Source: Eudromia elegans (Eukaryota > Chordata > Aves > Tinamiformes > Tinamidae). From it: a stretch of 64,000 nucleotides of DNA. A model generated the notes under the pieces. That model was not told the DNA's origin. It searched no databases and saw only the letters and a list, made by a program, of their open reading frames with translations. A program made the position numbers and the translations under genes. Location of the stretch: NCBI GenBank assembly GCA_003342815.1, contig PTEX01000032.1, positions 5,391,329 to 5,455,328 on the forward strand. Direction: 5' to 3'. Shown in pieces: positions 11,051-56,867 of this stretch (positions within the stretch are counted from its first letter, which is position 1; each line of letters starts with the position of its first letter).

Positions 11051-14000
11051 TTGTATCTGTGACCCTGGCAACTCTTCACAAGCAGAGACAGCTGAGTCAC
11101 TAATATTTAGAAAAATAACATAATTGACTATATTCAGCCCTGCGGAGGATCCCTGCTGGGTATTCACAGTTCAACATTAGCAACTCAGTCATTTCTGGCA
11201 GCTTTTGTGAAGGGCTGCCAGGGCTGGAGATTCAATTAGATGACCTCCGACAATCCCATTTCCACTGCAAATATCTTTAAAAGCAATACGTTAAATCCCC
11301 AATAAATACAGTGAAATTGGAGGAGACAACCCTTCCTACCTCATTGAATGTCCCAAATTGCTGCCCAAACCCGGCTAGCTGCCTTGTAGGGTGCTGTGCA
11401 GGCATGAGTTCCATTCCCACCACCGCTTAAAAGCTCCTCAAATCTGCAGACGTGACAGTATCACCACTGGATGCACACGAGGACATAAAATGATTTTAAA
11501 AAGCTAAAACTGTTTACAAGCATCTTTCTTTCCAATGGGCAGAAAGACTAACTTCTTACCAGCACTTTCTTACCCTCAGACTGCTTTTTTCCCCCCCACT
11601 ATTAGTCTTTGAATTGTTTTGGAGTAACAGGCATCAAGATGTATTGCGAGATCCAGTGTTTTGCATCTCCCATTACAACACACTGCAGTCAGGCTCTACA
11701 ATAGCTTTGAATATTTACCTTCTGCTCAGTAATCTATGATAAAAGCGACTAACGTACCGGTAAGGCAACTAGAAAGGGGATTTTTAAATTCTGTTTTACA
11801 CGTAAGGTTTTATGAGAAGCCCTAGAGTAAAACACCCAACATGGACAATATTTGTTAGCACTATCATAATGAAATCAGCTAACACCTCAATTACACCTTG
11901 TAATTGCTTCTCATAACGTGTAAGACATTTCTAATTCAGCTTTTAAACATCTCAGTTGTAAAAGTGCCTGTCTGTCTCCTCAGACTACAAGACTTCATTT
12001 CAGCCAACATATTCTGCCCTGTAAGTTTGTTCTTAGCGCACTCTTTTCTTTTGCCTTTTGTAGCCTAAATAATGTTGAACAGCTATCAACCCTCCACCTT
12101 CCTGTGCACAACACCACTCGAGGAAATATAAAGAAACAGAGCAGTGCTGGATTCTCAAAATGTCTCTCCAGAGAGGAGCTTAACAAAACAGTATTTTAAA
12201 TAACATATCCCATTGTGTGAGTTACAATACGAGATGAATTCAGCAGGACAAAACTATAACAGGAGAAGAGCTATTAAGAAATGATTATCCAGAGAACCAT
12301 GAACTAACATTTTCACACATGGCATTATAATTATTCTTTGTGACTGCTGCAAAGTAGTATAAGAAGGGTGGTTACAGAGAGGAAACTTTCTTTACATATA
12401 GTGTAAATTGGGGTATGGAACAGAGACACTGCATGGAGCTGAGTCCTGATTTTTTTCCTGCATGTTCCCTGCTGAGCAGTGCCACAATTAATCAAGCTTT
12501 CTAGGTTTTAGTTAATTGCTGGACCCCAATAAATTGGTTTGTACTGGCATTGGTCCAGGCCTGATAATTTCACAGCCTTGAGTTTGGAAACTGCTGCGTG
12601 TTCACACACGAACCTTGCGAGCCGGCAGCTGGGGTAAAAAGAATAAAGGAAACTCTTGTTGTTGAGCTTCCAGGAATACTTAAAAAGCCAGTCCACTAAC
12701 ACAGTGTCTTCACTGTTTGTTTATTTTCTCCATGTGCTTTATACTGATTTTTTAATGATGAAGGGAAATCCCCCCTTCCCTTTTTCTAAGCTTTCTCTGT
12801 AGCCAATTGTTCTCCACGAGCCATTTCCAGCTCCCCTGGCACCTTGGAAATTTCCACTGTTCCCATCTCCAGTGAACGCTCAGGGTTCCTTTGGAAAAAG
12901 CACAGGTATTTCTGCCCTCTTCCTGCAACCTCAAGCAAAGCTGGCGACTGCCTGTAGCACAGCAGTGACAGTGGCAGGAGGTTCTGGCCTGCCAGGTGGT
13001 CACCGTGGCTGCCAGTTTGGGGCTCTCCCAGGCACGGGGCCTGGAGAGGGGCACGTCCACATGCTGGGACATAGAGCAAGCAAGCAGGATGCAAGGGCTG
13101 CAGCTGTTTACTCGCCTTTCAAAGGATTGAGTGTGCCCGATGTTGGCACATGCCACCTCGCTGACGGCTTTCAGGAGCGCTTGACACCAGCACACGGACT
13201 GCACTGCAGCCAGGTGCTAACCCGCCCCGTGGCGCTGTCTCTGCATGGCCAAGGATGGATTAGTGGCTAAGCAGGGTCTTAGGGAAGAAGATCTGAGTTG
13301 CGATCGGAGCCTGGTTCAGGTGGCCAAGATGTCATGACGAGCTGCCACAGCAGTCACTGAGATGCCACGGCATGCTGGCAGCTACTAGTTAGGTAGAGCA
13401 GTAGCTGTGTGTTGTGTGGGCTTCACCAAAAAATAGTCTCTGTACGAGACTTACATGTAGATGTTTGGATTGTGCATTTGCACTTGATACCTTAGGCAAA
13501 AAAGAAAGATCCTTAGTTTGCTGTGGCATCAGCTAAGGTTTCACAGCTCTGTTTTCAAATGTCTTAATGATTTTATGTCTCCCACACCCCTTGCTTTAAT
13601 TCAATATATTAACATATTAATAATAATATTCAATATATTAATAATCTTTAATTCTAGATTAAATAATGGAAAAGGCATTCACTACTGCTATTAATACTAG
13701 AGAAAGAAAAAGTCAAATCTGGCATGACTAATAATTTCCTTTGGGAAAAAAAAGGAAAATTGATGGACAAACAAGCAAAAAGAATAAACTCAAAATCAGT
13801 GGTTTCAGTTCAAGATTACAATAGCAAGATGTATCTGATCAAGACTTAGCCCAGCCATATGAGAAGGTAAAAGGAAAGATGGGGTGACATTCTGGACAAC
13901 TTACAAAGATTAGCCCTTTTACAGTTTCCTTGTAGCTTGTGCCCTTTCCTTGGGCTCTTTTGAAAGTTCAAGCAATAACTGCTTCAACACATCTGGGTGA

Positions 14001-17000
14001 GGACACTGTTACATTCCAATTATTATTTCAACAGCTGGACAGTGATGTGACACACTGTGCTGAGGGATATTTACATGCAGCTCCTGACCATGGAAAATCT
14101 TGATTCCTTCATATTGTCGTGCTCACTTTGACGTTGCAGGTAAGAGGAAGAACTACAGGTCCCAATTACAGCTGCACAGACAAAACTGTTGTGATTGGAA
14201 TCTTATCAATATCTGGATTAGTTTAGATGACAGGATAATAGAGGCAGTTGCAGATGGGCACTTTGAGATCAATGAAAAATTTCCAATTGTCTGTCACGTT
14301 GTTGTTTTCTAACACCCTCTGCAAGAACTGCAGATTCACAGAGCCTTTCTGCTCACTGTTAGATAAGCAGTTAATTAGTCGTGTGTGAGGAGTGAGCCCC
14401 CACTCCAGATGAAGTCAGTGTTATAAAATGAACAGGAGGGTGGAGAATGTCATGACCATCCTATGCCATAATCACAAAATCACGCACATCCCGAGCCCTT
14501 TCTGTTTAACAGAGTCTGAGAAGATTGCTTGATGAACATCCAAACTCTATTCCCAGTGTGGTGGTTCCAGGGCTGATCCAAACCACAAAAAGTAATTTAG
14601 AGATTATTATCAAACCCTGGGAAGGATCTTTAGCATTTTAAGATACATTTTCCAAAGCACTCAACTGAAGTTACAGGAACACAGAAAGAAACTAAGGAAC
14701 TCATTAGTTTAAAGATTTCTCTCACACTTCTTCAGAAGCCAAAACTTGACCAGAGATAATAACTTTTTCTTAAAAGTGATGGAGGAAAATATAAGGCAGG
14801 GAGGTAAATGGAAATTGTGTCATGTGCCTAACATCTCTCCAAACTGAGTGTCTAACCCAATTAAGAAGAATCCACATGGCGCAAAAATGTTTGAGCCTTC
14901 GCACGACTCTCCCAAGCAGGAGATGAGAGAGGCTCCCTCGGCACTATCAGCTCCACATGGGACACTGCACAGTGAATGGTGGCCAGCCCAGTCCGGGTAG
15001 CAGGACTAGGACAAGAGCTAGGGCATCTGCCTAGGTGGTCACCACGTTGCCCATCCAGGGAGACCCAGCCCGCTCCAGAGGGAAAGGCTCTTTCCACCTC
15101 TGCCAATTCTCTGTGATCTAGATCTGCCAACAAGTGGGTAAAGGGCTCAGTTTTATATATATTTATGTTTGACATAGGTCTCACACCTGAACTAATCTCT
15201 TCTGAGTCTGCCAGACACCATCATCTTCGGAAAGAGCCTTACAGAGTACAGCAGTAAGTGCTGGCATCTCGGCAGGCTTTGCAAGGCACACTTCAGGCCA
15301 AATAAGGAATTTGTCTTTAAAGAATCTCTCTGCAAAAGAATTCAGGTCAAGAAGTCTATAGAAAACATTTCATTCCTCATTATTACTGCTCTGACTATGC
15401 ACACAGAGTACTGCTCAAACAGTTACAATGGTGTCCTTATTTACACAAACAGGACTTCATATCTGAGAAGGAAGCCGTGAGGAACGTGGTGGAGATGGAG
15501 TGTAACAGGGGAGGGCAAACGTGGTGGGCAGGTGATCCTGGAGGGGGCACAGCAAGCCAGGGTCTGCCCAGAGCCAACATAGCACCTATCAAAACCATGC
15601 TGGTGCTACAACCGTGATACTCTAGCTAACTGCAAGGAGCCCTAAATCACAGGGATTTGCCACCTTATTTCTTCTCAAGAGACCTACAACCCGTGCCCTG
15701 GATTTGCAGCAATACTGTAGGAAACCGATACTCGCATTCCTTACGATGCTCAGAGGCCTGAGGCAGTTTTGCAAATCCCACCGCACGTATGTTCCCTTTG
15801 GCTGCTGCCATCGCAGTGGAGATCATCTAAACAGTGACATTAGCACCAAAACACACCCTTGCAGATTGGGGCCCAGCACAGAGAAGATGCCCTTATCCAA
15901 CTGTAGTAACATGGGAACTCAGAGAGAGGAGAGAAAAGCATACTGCAATGTGGACAGGACATACAACACTGCTCTTTTTTTTTTCCTAATTAAAAGTCAT
16001 TTTAATGAGGTTACCAAGGGTGTTTTAGTATCTCACCCTCTCCTCAGCAGTGCGATGCCCTATCAGTTTAGCCTCTCTAAGGGTGTAGGGATGCCTTGGG
16101 GTTTGATTGCAATAAAAAAATGCCCCATATGGAGTCATCAGCACAACTTCAGCTGCCTGTGAAGCCAGTGGAACAGAAGTGCAGAACTTCACTTATAATT
16201 CCTGCACTAAATCCAAGAAACTTCTCTGATAATGCAATCCAGTTTCAATTTACAGCTGACAGGGGATGTACAACACACAACATGTCTTGCTGAACTGCTC
16301 CAACAAAAAAAAAAGACGACATCCTTTTGCAATGTGATCTTTGTTTCTCTTCACTTACCTTCATGTTACACCCTTCACTCCTGCATTGCTTGGAGGCATC
16401 TGCACCCCCTTTTCTGGGGTAAGATGAGGGTATCCAAAGCGACCCTGGGGTAGGACACACTAGTGTCCCCACATCCCAGATAGCTGAGGCAGCTCGTGGT
16501 GTGCTGACACTGCCTTTGGCTGGGCTCTCTGCCGAGCACTCCAGGGCTGGTTTGGTCACAGGTCTGGTCCCTACGTGTTTGGTCTCACAAGCAGTCCAGC
16601 CATGTGAGCACCTAAAGAAAGAGCATCTCTGCAGCCTGGCAGGATGTGCAGCCACGCTCTGCCCTCCTTGAGCGCAGACCTGCCCGTCCACCTGAGCGTG
16701 AGCAGCCCAGCCCGCCTGCCTTCCAGTGTGCGTTACAGCCACATTTCTGGCTCTGAGTTAATGTTTGTTTTTGCATTTGCTCACTCTCATGGTGGCTCCT
16801 CCAGAGCTCTTAGTCTGCAAAGGGAACCGCCACATCCACAACAGAGGGCTTCAAGGAATGAGTTTTCCTAAGGAACATGGATTACTGACTATGCACACCA
16901 AACCAAAGGGTGCCAGTGTGACACAGCAGTAAGCATGGAGCAGTGCTTTCAAAATGCTCAGTTCCAGAACATGCTTTCTTCTCCTTTTTGAATAGTGAGG

Positions 17001-17459
17001 AAGCCATTCTTCACCACACACAGCCTGGCTCACTCATCAAGTCAGAGTAGGAAACACTTAGCAAGTCATCTACCCAACCGTGAGGCTGGTGCAACGCGAT
17101 TTCACACACATGGTCTTTCCAGCATTTCACTCGGTCCAGTTAAAATGGACGGAAGGTTCTGTTCACTTCCCAGCTTTCTGCAAACATCCACCAAGCCCTG
17201 GAGGTGTGTGACCTCCCAGCAGCACTCCCCAAACACCCTGCTCCCAAAGCCGCGGAAATAGGTCATAATTTGTTTCTCCACATGAGGTCCTTTCCTACCT
17301 CACCCTTTTTCTCAGATCATTTGTCAAGGGTTCACCCGATCTCTTCTTATTAGTTACAGGGGCTACAACAAGACGGAACAGGAATGTTTGACCAAGCATA
17401 TAATGTCATGAGTCATGGGTTTAATTTAGTCCCTCCAGAATCTCAATGTGACCTTGAAA
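11051..17459. other. Upstream intergenic DNA adjoining the CHRDL1 promoter
   Basis: AT-leaning DNA without recognisable exons or interspersed repeats. A very AT-rich stretch at 13598-13655 contains a 14-bp direct repeat, ATTCAATATATTAA, at 13599-13612 and 13628-13641. Confidence 0.6.
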
Positions 17460-17599
17460 CCCCCAGCACAACAGAGCGGGGCTGGGTGTCGGCGCAGGGC
17501 GCCCCACGCAGCCCCGCGGCCCCGCGGGCCCCCTGCGCCTCACGAGTCCCCCCTCGGGGGGGGGGGACACGAGACGTGTCCGCACGGGGGCAGCTCCCG

Positions 17600-17890
17600 G
17601 CGGGCCCGGGCGGGGCCGAGGCGGGCAGGGCAGGGGGGCGGCGCGGAGCTGCCCCGGGCCCCGCAGGCTCCTCCCCGGCCCCGGCAGTGCCGGCGCGGTG
17701 CCCGGCGGCGCGGAGGGGCGCGGGGCGGGCGGACACGCGGGCGGAGGCAGCGCCGCGTCCCGAGCAGCCCGGCGGCAGGTGCCCCGGTGCGCGCGGCGGC
17801 AGCCGGCGAGCCGCGAAGGCGGCCGCGGGGGATGGCAACGTGAGCGCGGGCACGGAGCGGATCTGCGGGCGCCGAGCTCCCTCCGGGCAG
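17600..17890 (+). other. CHRDL1: CHRDL1 exon 1, non-coding 5' UTR (5' end approximate)
   Basis: The 3' boundary is a consensus donor at 17890/17891 (GGGCAG|GTGAGT) inside the CpG island. The 5' boundary is only a placeholder because no initiator or TATA element is decisive. The mammalian orthologue also begins with a non-coding exon followed by the exon carrying the ATG, so the arrangement fits. The exon contains a tiny upstream reading frame, ATG GCA ACG TGA, at 17832-17843. Confidence 0.6.
17832..17843 (+). promoter_or_regulatory. Three-codon upstream ORF in exon 1
   Basis: ATG-GCA-ACG-TGA lies 47 nt before the exon 1 donor. Its ATG has G at -3 and G at +4, a strong Kozak context, whereas the main CHRDL1 ATG has A at -3 and A at +4. 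If transcription starts upstream of 17832, as the island position suggests, ribosomes would meet this minimal frame first and it could dampen translation. Function is inference. Confidence 0.45.
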
Positions 17891-20017
17891 GTGAGTGGCG
17901 TCCCGGCGCTCCGGGCCCCCTGCGCGGCTCACGGTGCGGGGCAGCGCGGGACAGGGCCCGGCGGGGACAGCGAGCCCCGCTCCGCGCCGCCGCCTCGCGC
18001 GGGACGCGCCGATAACCAACAGGTTAAGCCCGACCGAGGTGCTTCGCATGCAGGGATATTTTTAGGACGATGCCCGTTGGGGAAACGAAGGGAGTGTGCT
18101 AACAGTGCAAAGTATGTGTTTATATTTGGAGTAACAACAATGCAGAAATTAAAGGGAATGAGGAAAGACATCAAAAGTCCCGTGCGAGCTGTTAACTCCT
18201 GCGCCTCCCTCCCTGCGCCGCAGCGGTGCAAGCTCCAAACACTCCTGCCTTTGGAAGACATTTAGTATGGCCGGAATTCTGAGCTCTTCCTAACCGACCC
18301 GGGAAGCAGGTAAAGAGCTGCACAAAGGATTATTGTGCTCCGCTTATAAATAATATTTGCTTAGGGAACCCCTAGAAAGGCCGAAGTATTTGAACATTCC
18401 CATTTCTGTCAGTGCCAGGGACGTGCTACTGTTGTTTGCAGCGCAGGCACGATGTGCTGGTATTAAACGGCAAGGTTCTCGTCTTAAACAATTCCTAAAA
18501 GTTTGTTTGGCTTGCGAGTGCCTTGTGTGATTTGATGTTGAAAGGAAAACATGACTTCAGCTTTTCTTGTGAGGTTGGAGTGTTATTCTCTGCTTCCAAA
18601 ATAAATGGAAAATTGTATTTTGTTGCTGCATAGGGAGGGTGCTTTCCGAGCAGCCTTGTGCATGTGGATGCTCTGGGGCTCAGAGCGTGTTATTCCGAGC
18701 AAGCCTGCAGAGCATGGGTGCTCCATCAGCCACGGACAAGGTCCTTTTGGGATGGATGTGTTTTGGGAGCGCTGAGGGCGGGAGTGAGGCTCCCTCTCCC
18801 AGGTCCCATAGGATTGTCCTGCTAAGAGATGGGCTATTGAGGGCTGGGGAACTTGCAGCGATTTCTTTATGGTTTGAATAACAGTTCACTTAGTTTCTCT
18901 AAAAAATCCATGTGCTAATGTTAATTCTACATGTACGTGTGTATCAGTCTTGTGTATCAGTCAAATGATTCTATACAGTACTTCTATTAAGTTGAACTCT
19001 GAAGAGGCCAAATAGTTTACAAAGCAGATTGTTTATTTTTCCTATAGTGAATCTCTTTTTCACTTTCAGAAACTCCTTGTGAATCGCCTTGCAGTCCTTT
19101 CCAATGTTGTAAATTTGGGGAAGATAATACTTTTGCAATGATCTCTGATGAACAGTAAAGAGCCTACATATTTCTTAATTTAGAATCTTATGTTGGCAAT
19201 TAAATACATTTTACTTTAGTTAATTATTCTCTCATTTTTGAGTTTTTTATTATAAAATAGTTCATCTTTTAAAAAGCCAGAAAAAAATGTAAGCAGAATG
19301 GTGCTTGCAGCAAGCACAGCACTATCTCAGGCTATGATAAATCAGGCCGTGCTCCATGTGCGAGGTTAGGAGAGTAAAGATGTACAAGAGTGAGGATGGA
19401 GTGCCATTCGCAGCTTGTACTTTCCGATTTCAAGGTGACGAAAGGGTTAACGGTAGGAAAATTAATTACATGCAATGGCAGAACAATAGTCTTTGGGAGA
19501 TGGGGGGTGAATTCAATAGTGGTGGAAGCCCATTAGATTCAATGAGGAAGATTCTCACTGACTGCAGCATGGCCAGCATTTCACCCCAAGTCTCTACTGG
19601 CACTTTCTGGGGCTAATGCACTGGGAATATCCATGGTTAATTTTATGTTACAATTGACACCTGTATTTCCTTATTATCATTCAAACGAGGTGTCTTCCAA
19701 GAATATCAAAGTATTTTTCCTCATGAAAGAGAACTTCATGAGTTCAGCCTGCTTCCCACCTGCGTTTCTCTGTTGGGGAGCAAGATAAGGACTAGGGTGC
19801 AGAGTCTATGTTTCAGCTTTTAAGAAAGGGAATAAGGTCCCTTTTCCCAGTATGAAATGATCTAAAGCTAAAGCCGTTTCTGTTGAATGAAGGTATCTGA
19901 TGCAGATTTTTTTTGGTTTGGGCACTTTCAGGATTCTGTGTGCCGGCTGAAATCGAGTCAGAGAACTTAAGTATCTTACAGCTCCTAATTTAAGTTTTGT
20001 CCTTTTCTATTCAACAG
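17891..20017 (+). other. CHRDL1: CHRDL1 intron 1
   Basis: A 2127-bp intron running from the donor in the CpG island to the acceptor TTCAACAG at 20010-20017. The first 140 bp continue the GC-rich island; the remainder is ordinary AT-leaning DNA. I see no repeat or RNA gene in it. A short frame at 19356-19616 has no recognisable similarity and is not called. Confidence 0.65.
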
Positions 20018-20067
20018 CTCCCCATTCTCTACTTTGGAGGGTCCTTCTTTCACTTTTGTTGCTAAAA

Positions 20068-54266
<34,199 letters not shown>

Positions 54267-54940
54267 GGGAGACAGCACTGGAGGGAGAAACACAAGAAAA
54301 CTTATGAAAACTTGGATCTGCAGCTGGACTGCAGGCTTATTTTGCTTAAGTCAACAGTTGCCCTAAATCCCAAAACTATAATGCAGTAATTATTCACATC
54401 ATGCACAGCAAATTTGCTGCTTTATGTGTAGTGGTCTGTGTCAACCATTTAAATATCTCCTCAAAAAGACTAGGAGGCTCTGTATTAACTGGTGGGGGAA
54501 GGAGAAAAAGAGACTGTAGTTTCTTAGAGTTGCATTTCTTTACAAGTTAAAAAAAAGAAAACAGAACATTTTTATTAATATTATTTGGCAAGTTATTGAA
54601 ATTAATGAAAAGAAGGACACCTAATAAATGTGCAGGAACTACAGAGAGTATTATTTCCTGTGCTGACTTTATTCCATTTCTGGTGTTGAAATGACTCATA
54701 GATTTTTAGAAGGGGAAGAAAAACACAAATGATACAATACTTGTGTTGGAGACATAAAAAACAGATTTAAGCTAACAAACTTGTAAGCAGCCTGCCTTTG
54801 GGATGATGTCTTGCAGTTGAGCAAACTGAGTCCATAACTGAACAGCAGGTGTTAGTGGAAATCACTGTATTTTTGTAGCAATTTGAGAAAATGTTCACTT
54901 TTAAGTGGTTTTCACTCAGTTTCCACCACCTACTTCTCTA

Positions 54941-54946
54941 AATAAA
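54941..54946 (+). terminator. CHRDL1: Proximal AATAAA, possible short 3' UTR
   Basis: AATAAA 675 nt after the stop codon. No strong GU-rich element follows, so use is uncertain. Confidence 0.3.
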
Positions 54947-56640
54947 ATGTAACATGTTAGCTCCATATCATGGCCCTAATAACTTCATTCTTGCGGGCCC
55001 TATTAACACACGTCTTGGCTGATATCCTGCCTTACCCAGCGTATGGCAGAAAGTGGGGAAGTATTCCCAGCACTTCCAAAACTCCTAGAGGGTTAAACCT
55101 CTCCCCTAATAACTCCTTAGGATTGTGACCTTCCTACACTGATGCTTTCCAATTTGGATCCAAACTATAAAAGTACTGCATCATGGTGGCCTCTCAATTC
55201 TCAAGCAAACTTTAAGGATAGACCTCCCCCGTGACAAATACCAAGCTGCTGTAGCGAGCCTCTAGGGCAGAGAAGCTTTGTGCAAGTTGCTTTCTTCCTG
55301 GAAAGGAAAGCTGAGACAGGCAGTTGGAAGGTTAAATGGAGTATAGCATGCCCATGGTGTGTTTAAGGAAGGTGGCTCTCATCTCCAGAAAAGGAAGTAC
55401 AAGGCCATTACTTGGAAAAATGCTATCTCTGAAGAGACACCAAATCATGTCACAGTGGCTTGTGGCTGCACTCCTGGATTCATTACCAAGATGAAGGTGC
55501 CTCCTGCCTGCCTTTGGCCCCGTCTTCTGCTCTACAAGCATACAGGGATCCTGCTGCTCCAGCCCACGTTGGGAGGCACAGCTCCATAGAGTGGTCTCCA
55601 CTAGGGCTGGGTCCTCCTGGGAAGAGAAATGAACACAGGGACCTGGAGGTCTGTCACTCTGCGAAGGGCCTCTGGACCAGGACCCCTGCCTGGACTGCCT
55701 GCAGTGCTGGAGGCCAGAGAGAAGCAGGCGTGTGAGGAAGGCAGACATGAGCATGATGGAGAAGGCAAAGGAAATTTGGAAAATGGATAGAAGGTGATCC
55801 AGGACTTTCCAATTCTCAGTCCTTTGCGATTCTCACTATATATAACTGCCAAGTTGTCACTAAGAGACATTTAGATAGAGAGCAGATAGAGACAATTCCC
55901 TTGCTGCAGTGTGCTCAGCATGGTCCACTGCATACCAGGAAAACATGCTAAAAAGACAGCTCCTCCAGCATGCAGCTGGATTGGCGAGAACAAAACAATC
56001 TCTCGATATCACTAGGACCTTATAGAAGAAACAAGATCTAAAACTGGTATCATGCTATATATATGAAGTCTTAGCTAGCATGTGGCCATTAGAAGCTCTG
56101 TATCACTTCATAAAAAGGAGAGTTTGTGAATTGTTCTGGCCAATTTTTGCATGGAAACGTAGCCTTCTGCTTTCATATGTTCAGTCTTGGTGTCTGAAAG
56201 GGGTACAGTGTGTCCTAAGCCCTGTCACACTGCTGTGGCCTGTGTAGCAGTTTCACACCTGAAATTACTTCAGTGCAATTGGAGGAGAAACAGTTTACCC
56301 AGAACTATGGCATCTTCTGGGTTGAAATGTGCTGTAGAAGTACTAGATTCTACTATAAATCTTCTAATAACTCATGGCTGAAACTTATCACTCTCCTGGC
56401 GAAGACCTTGCAAAAGGCATTTGTAGCAACCCGGTCAGAAACACACGGTGGTCTGGCCCACCTCATGGACAGTCTGTCTGTAGCAGTAGATGGTGAACAA
56501 AGACTAAGTGGAAAGTGTACAGTGTTTGTAATTTTTTTAAGAAGAAGAAGAAGAGGGAGGTAACCTGTTTTTTGGTGGTTTTTTTTTTTTTTGTATTTGT
56601 GACAGGTCAGGTGGAGTCCAGATTGTGTATTTATTTGTAT

Positions 56641-56743
56641 AATAAACACTCCTTCAGAAAAGCAAAACAAAAAAAATTTATAATCATCATTTAGTAAATG
56701 CAGTGTTGCATTTTTACAGTCTCTGGTCACTTAAGGCAATAAA
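56641..56743 (+). terminator. CHRDL1: Additional AATAAA polyadenylation signals
   Basis: AATAAA occurs at 56641-56646 and 56738-56743, the latter followed by GTGTCATGGTTTTTC. These may produce slightly shorter 3' ends. Confidence 0.5.
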
Positions 56744-56842
56744 ATACAGTGTCATGGTTTTTCATTCTCTTCATGGGATGTACGTCTGTTACGGTACTTA
56801 TTTATGTACTTGTTGTATCACTTTGACCTGATTTTATAAATT

Positions 56843-56867
56843 AATAAACTCTAAAGTTGTTAATAAA
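56843..56867 (+). terminator. CHRDL1: Distal polyadenylation signals, probable CHRDL1 transcript end
   Basis: Two AATAAA hexamers at 56843-56848 and 56862-56867, followed within 15-35 nt by TTTTGTGTATGATGTTGG, a good GU-rich downstream element. Cleavage is expected around 56875-56885. Confidence 0.75.

Larger units (their letters stand above)
17460..18030. promoter_or_regulatory. CHRDL1: CpG island, likely main CHRDL1 promoter
   Basis: This is by far the most GC- and CpG-dense stretch in the window, in an otherwise AT-leaning sequence, and it lies 2 kb upstream of the coding start. No TATA box is evident. It contains a run of eleven G at 17556-17566 and many GGGCGG/CCGCCC-like Sp1-type boxes. 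Just upstream, a perfect AP-1 type site TGAGTCA sits at 17409-17415. A strong splice donor (GGGCAG|GTGAGT) lies inside the island at 17890/17891. Promoter assignment is inferred from composition and position; the exact start site cannot be read from sequence. Confidence 0.8.

Noticed and set aside
10658-11167. 169-codon minus-strand frame over the upstream CpG patch
   Set aside because: GC-driven, no domain, opposite frames equally open; retained only as a CpG patch.
13598-13655. AT-rich stretch considered as an origin or matrix attachment region
   Set aside because: Only AT richness and a 14-bp direct repeat are visible, which is not enough to assign a function.
1-17400. Search for PAK3 coding exons on the minus strand
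   Set aside because: Synteny in mammals suggests PAK3 to the left, but no PAK3-like peptide could be seen, so nothing is annotated.
17540-18049. 169-codon minus-strand frame in the same CpG island
   Set aside because: Same compositional cause; arginine- and proline-rich shadow frame without similarity.
17384-18265. 293-codon open frame across the main CpG island on the + strand
   Set aside because: It crosses the exon 1 donor and continues into intron 1; its length comes from extreme GC content, which removes stops. The translation is low-complexity A/R/G/P with no recognisable domain, and other frames there are open as well.
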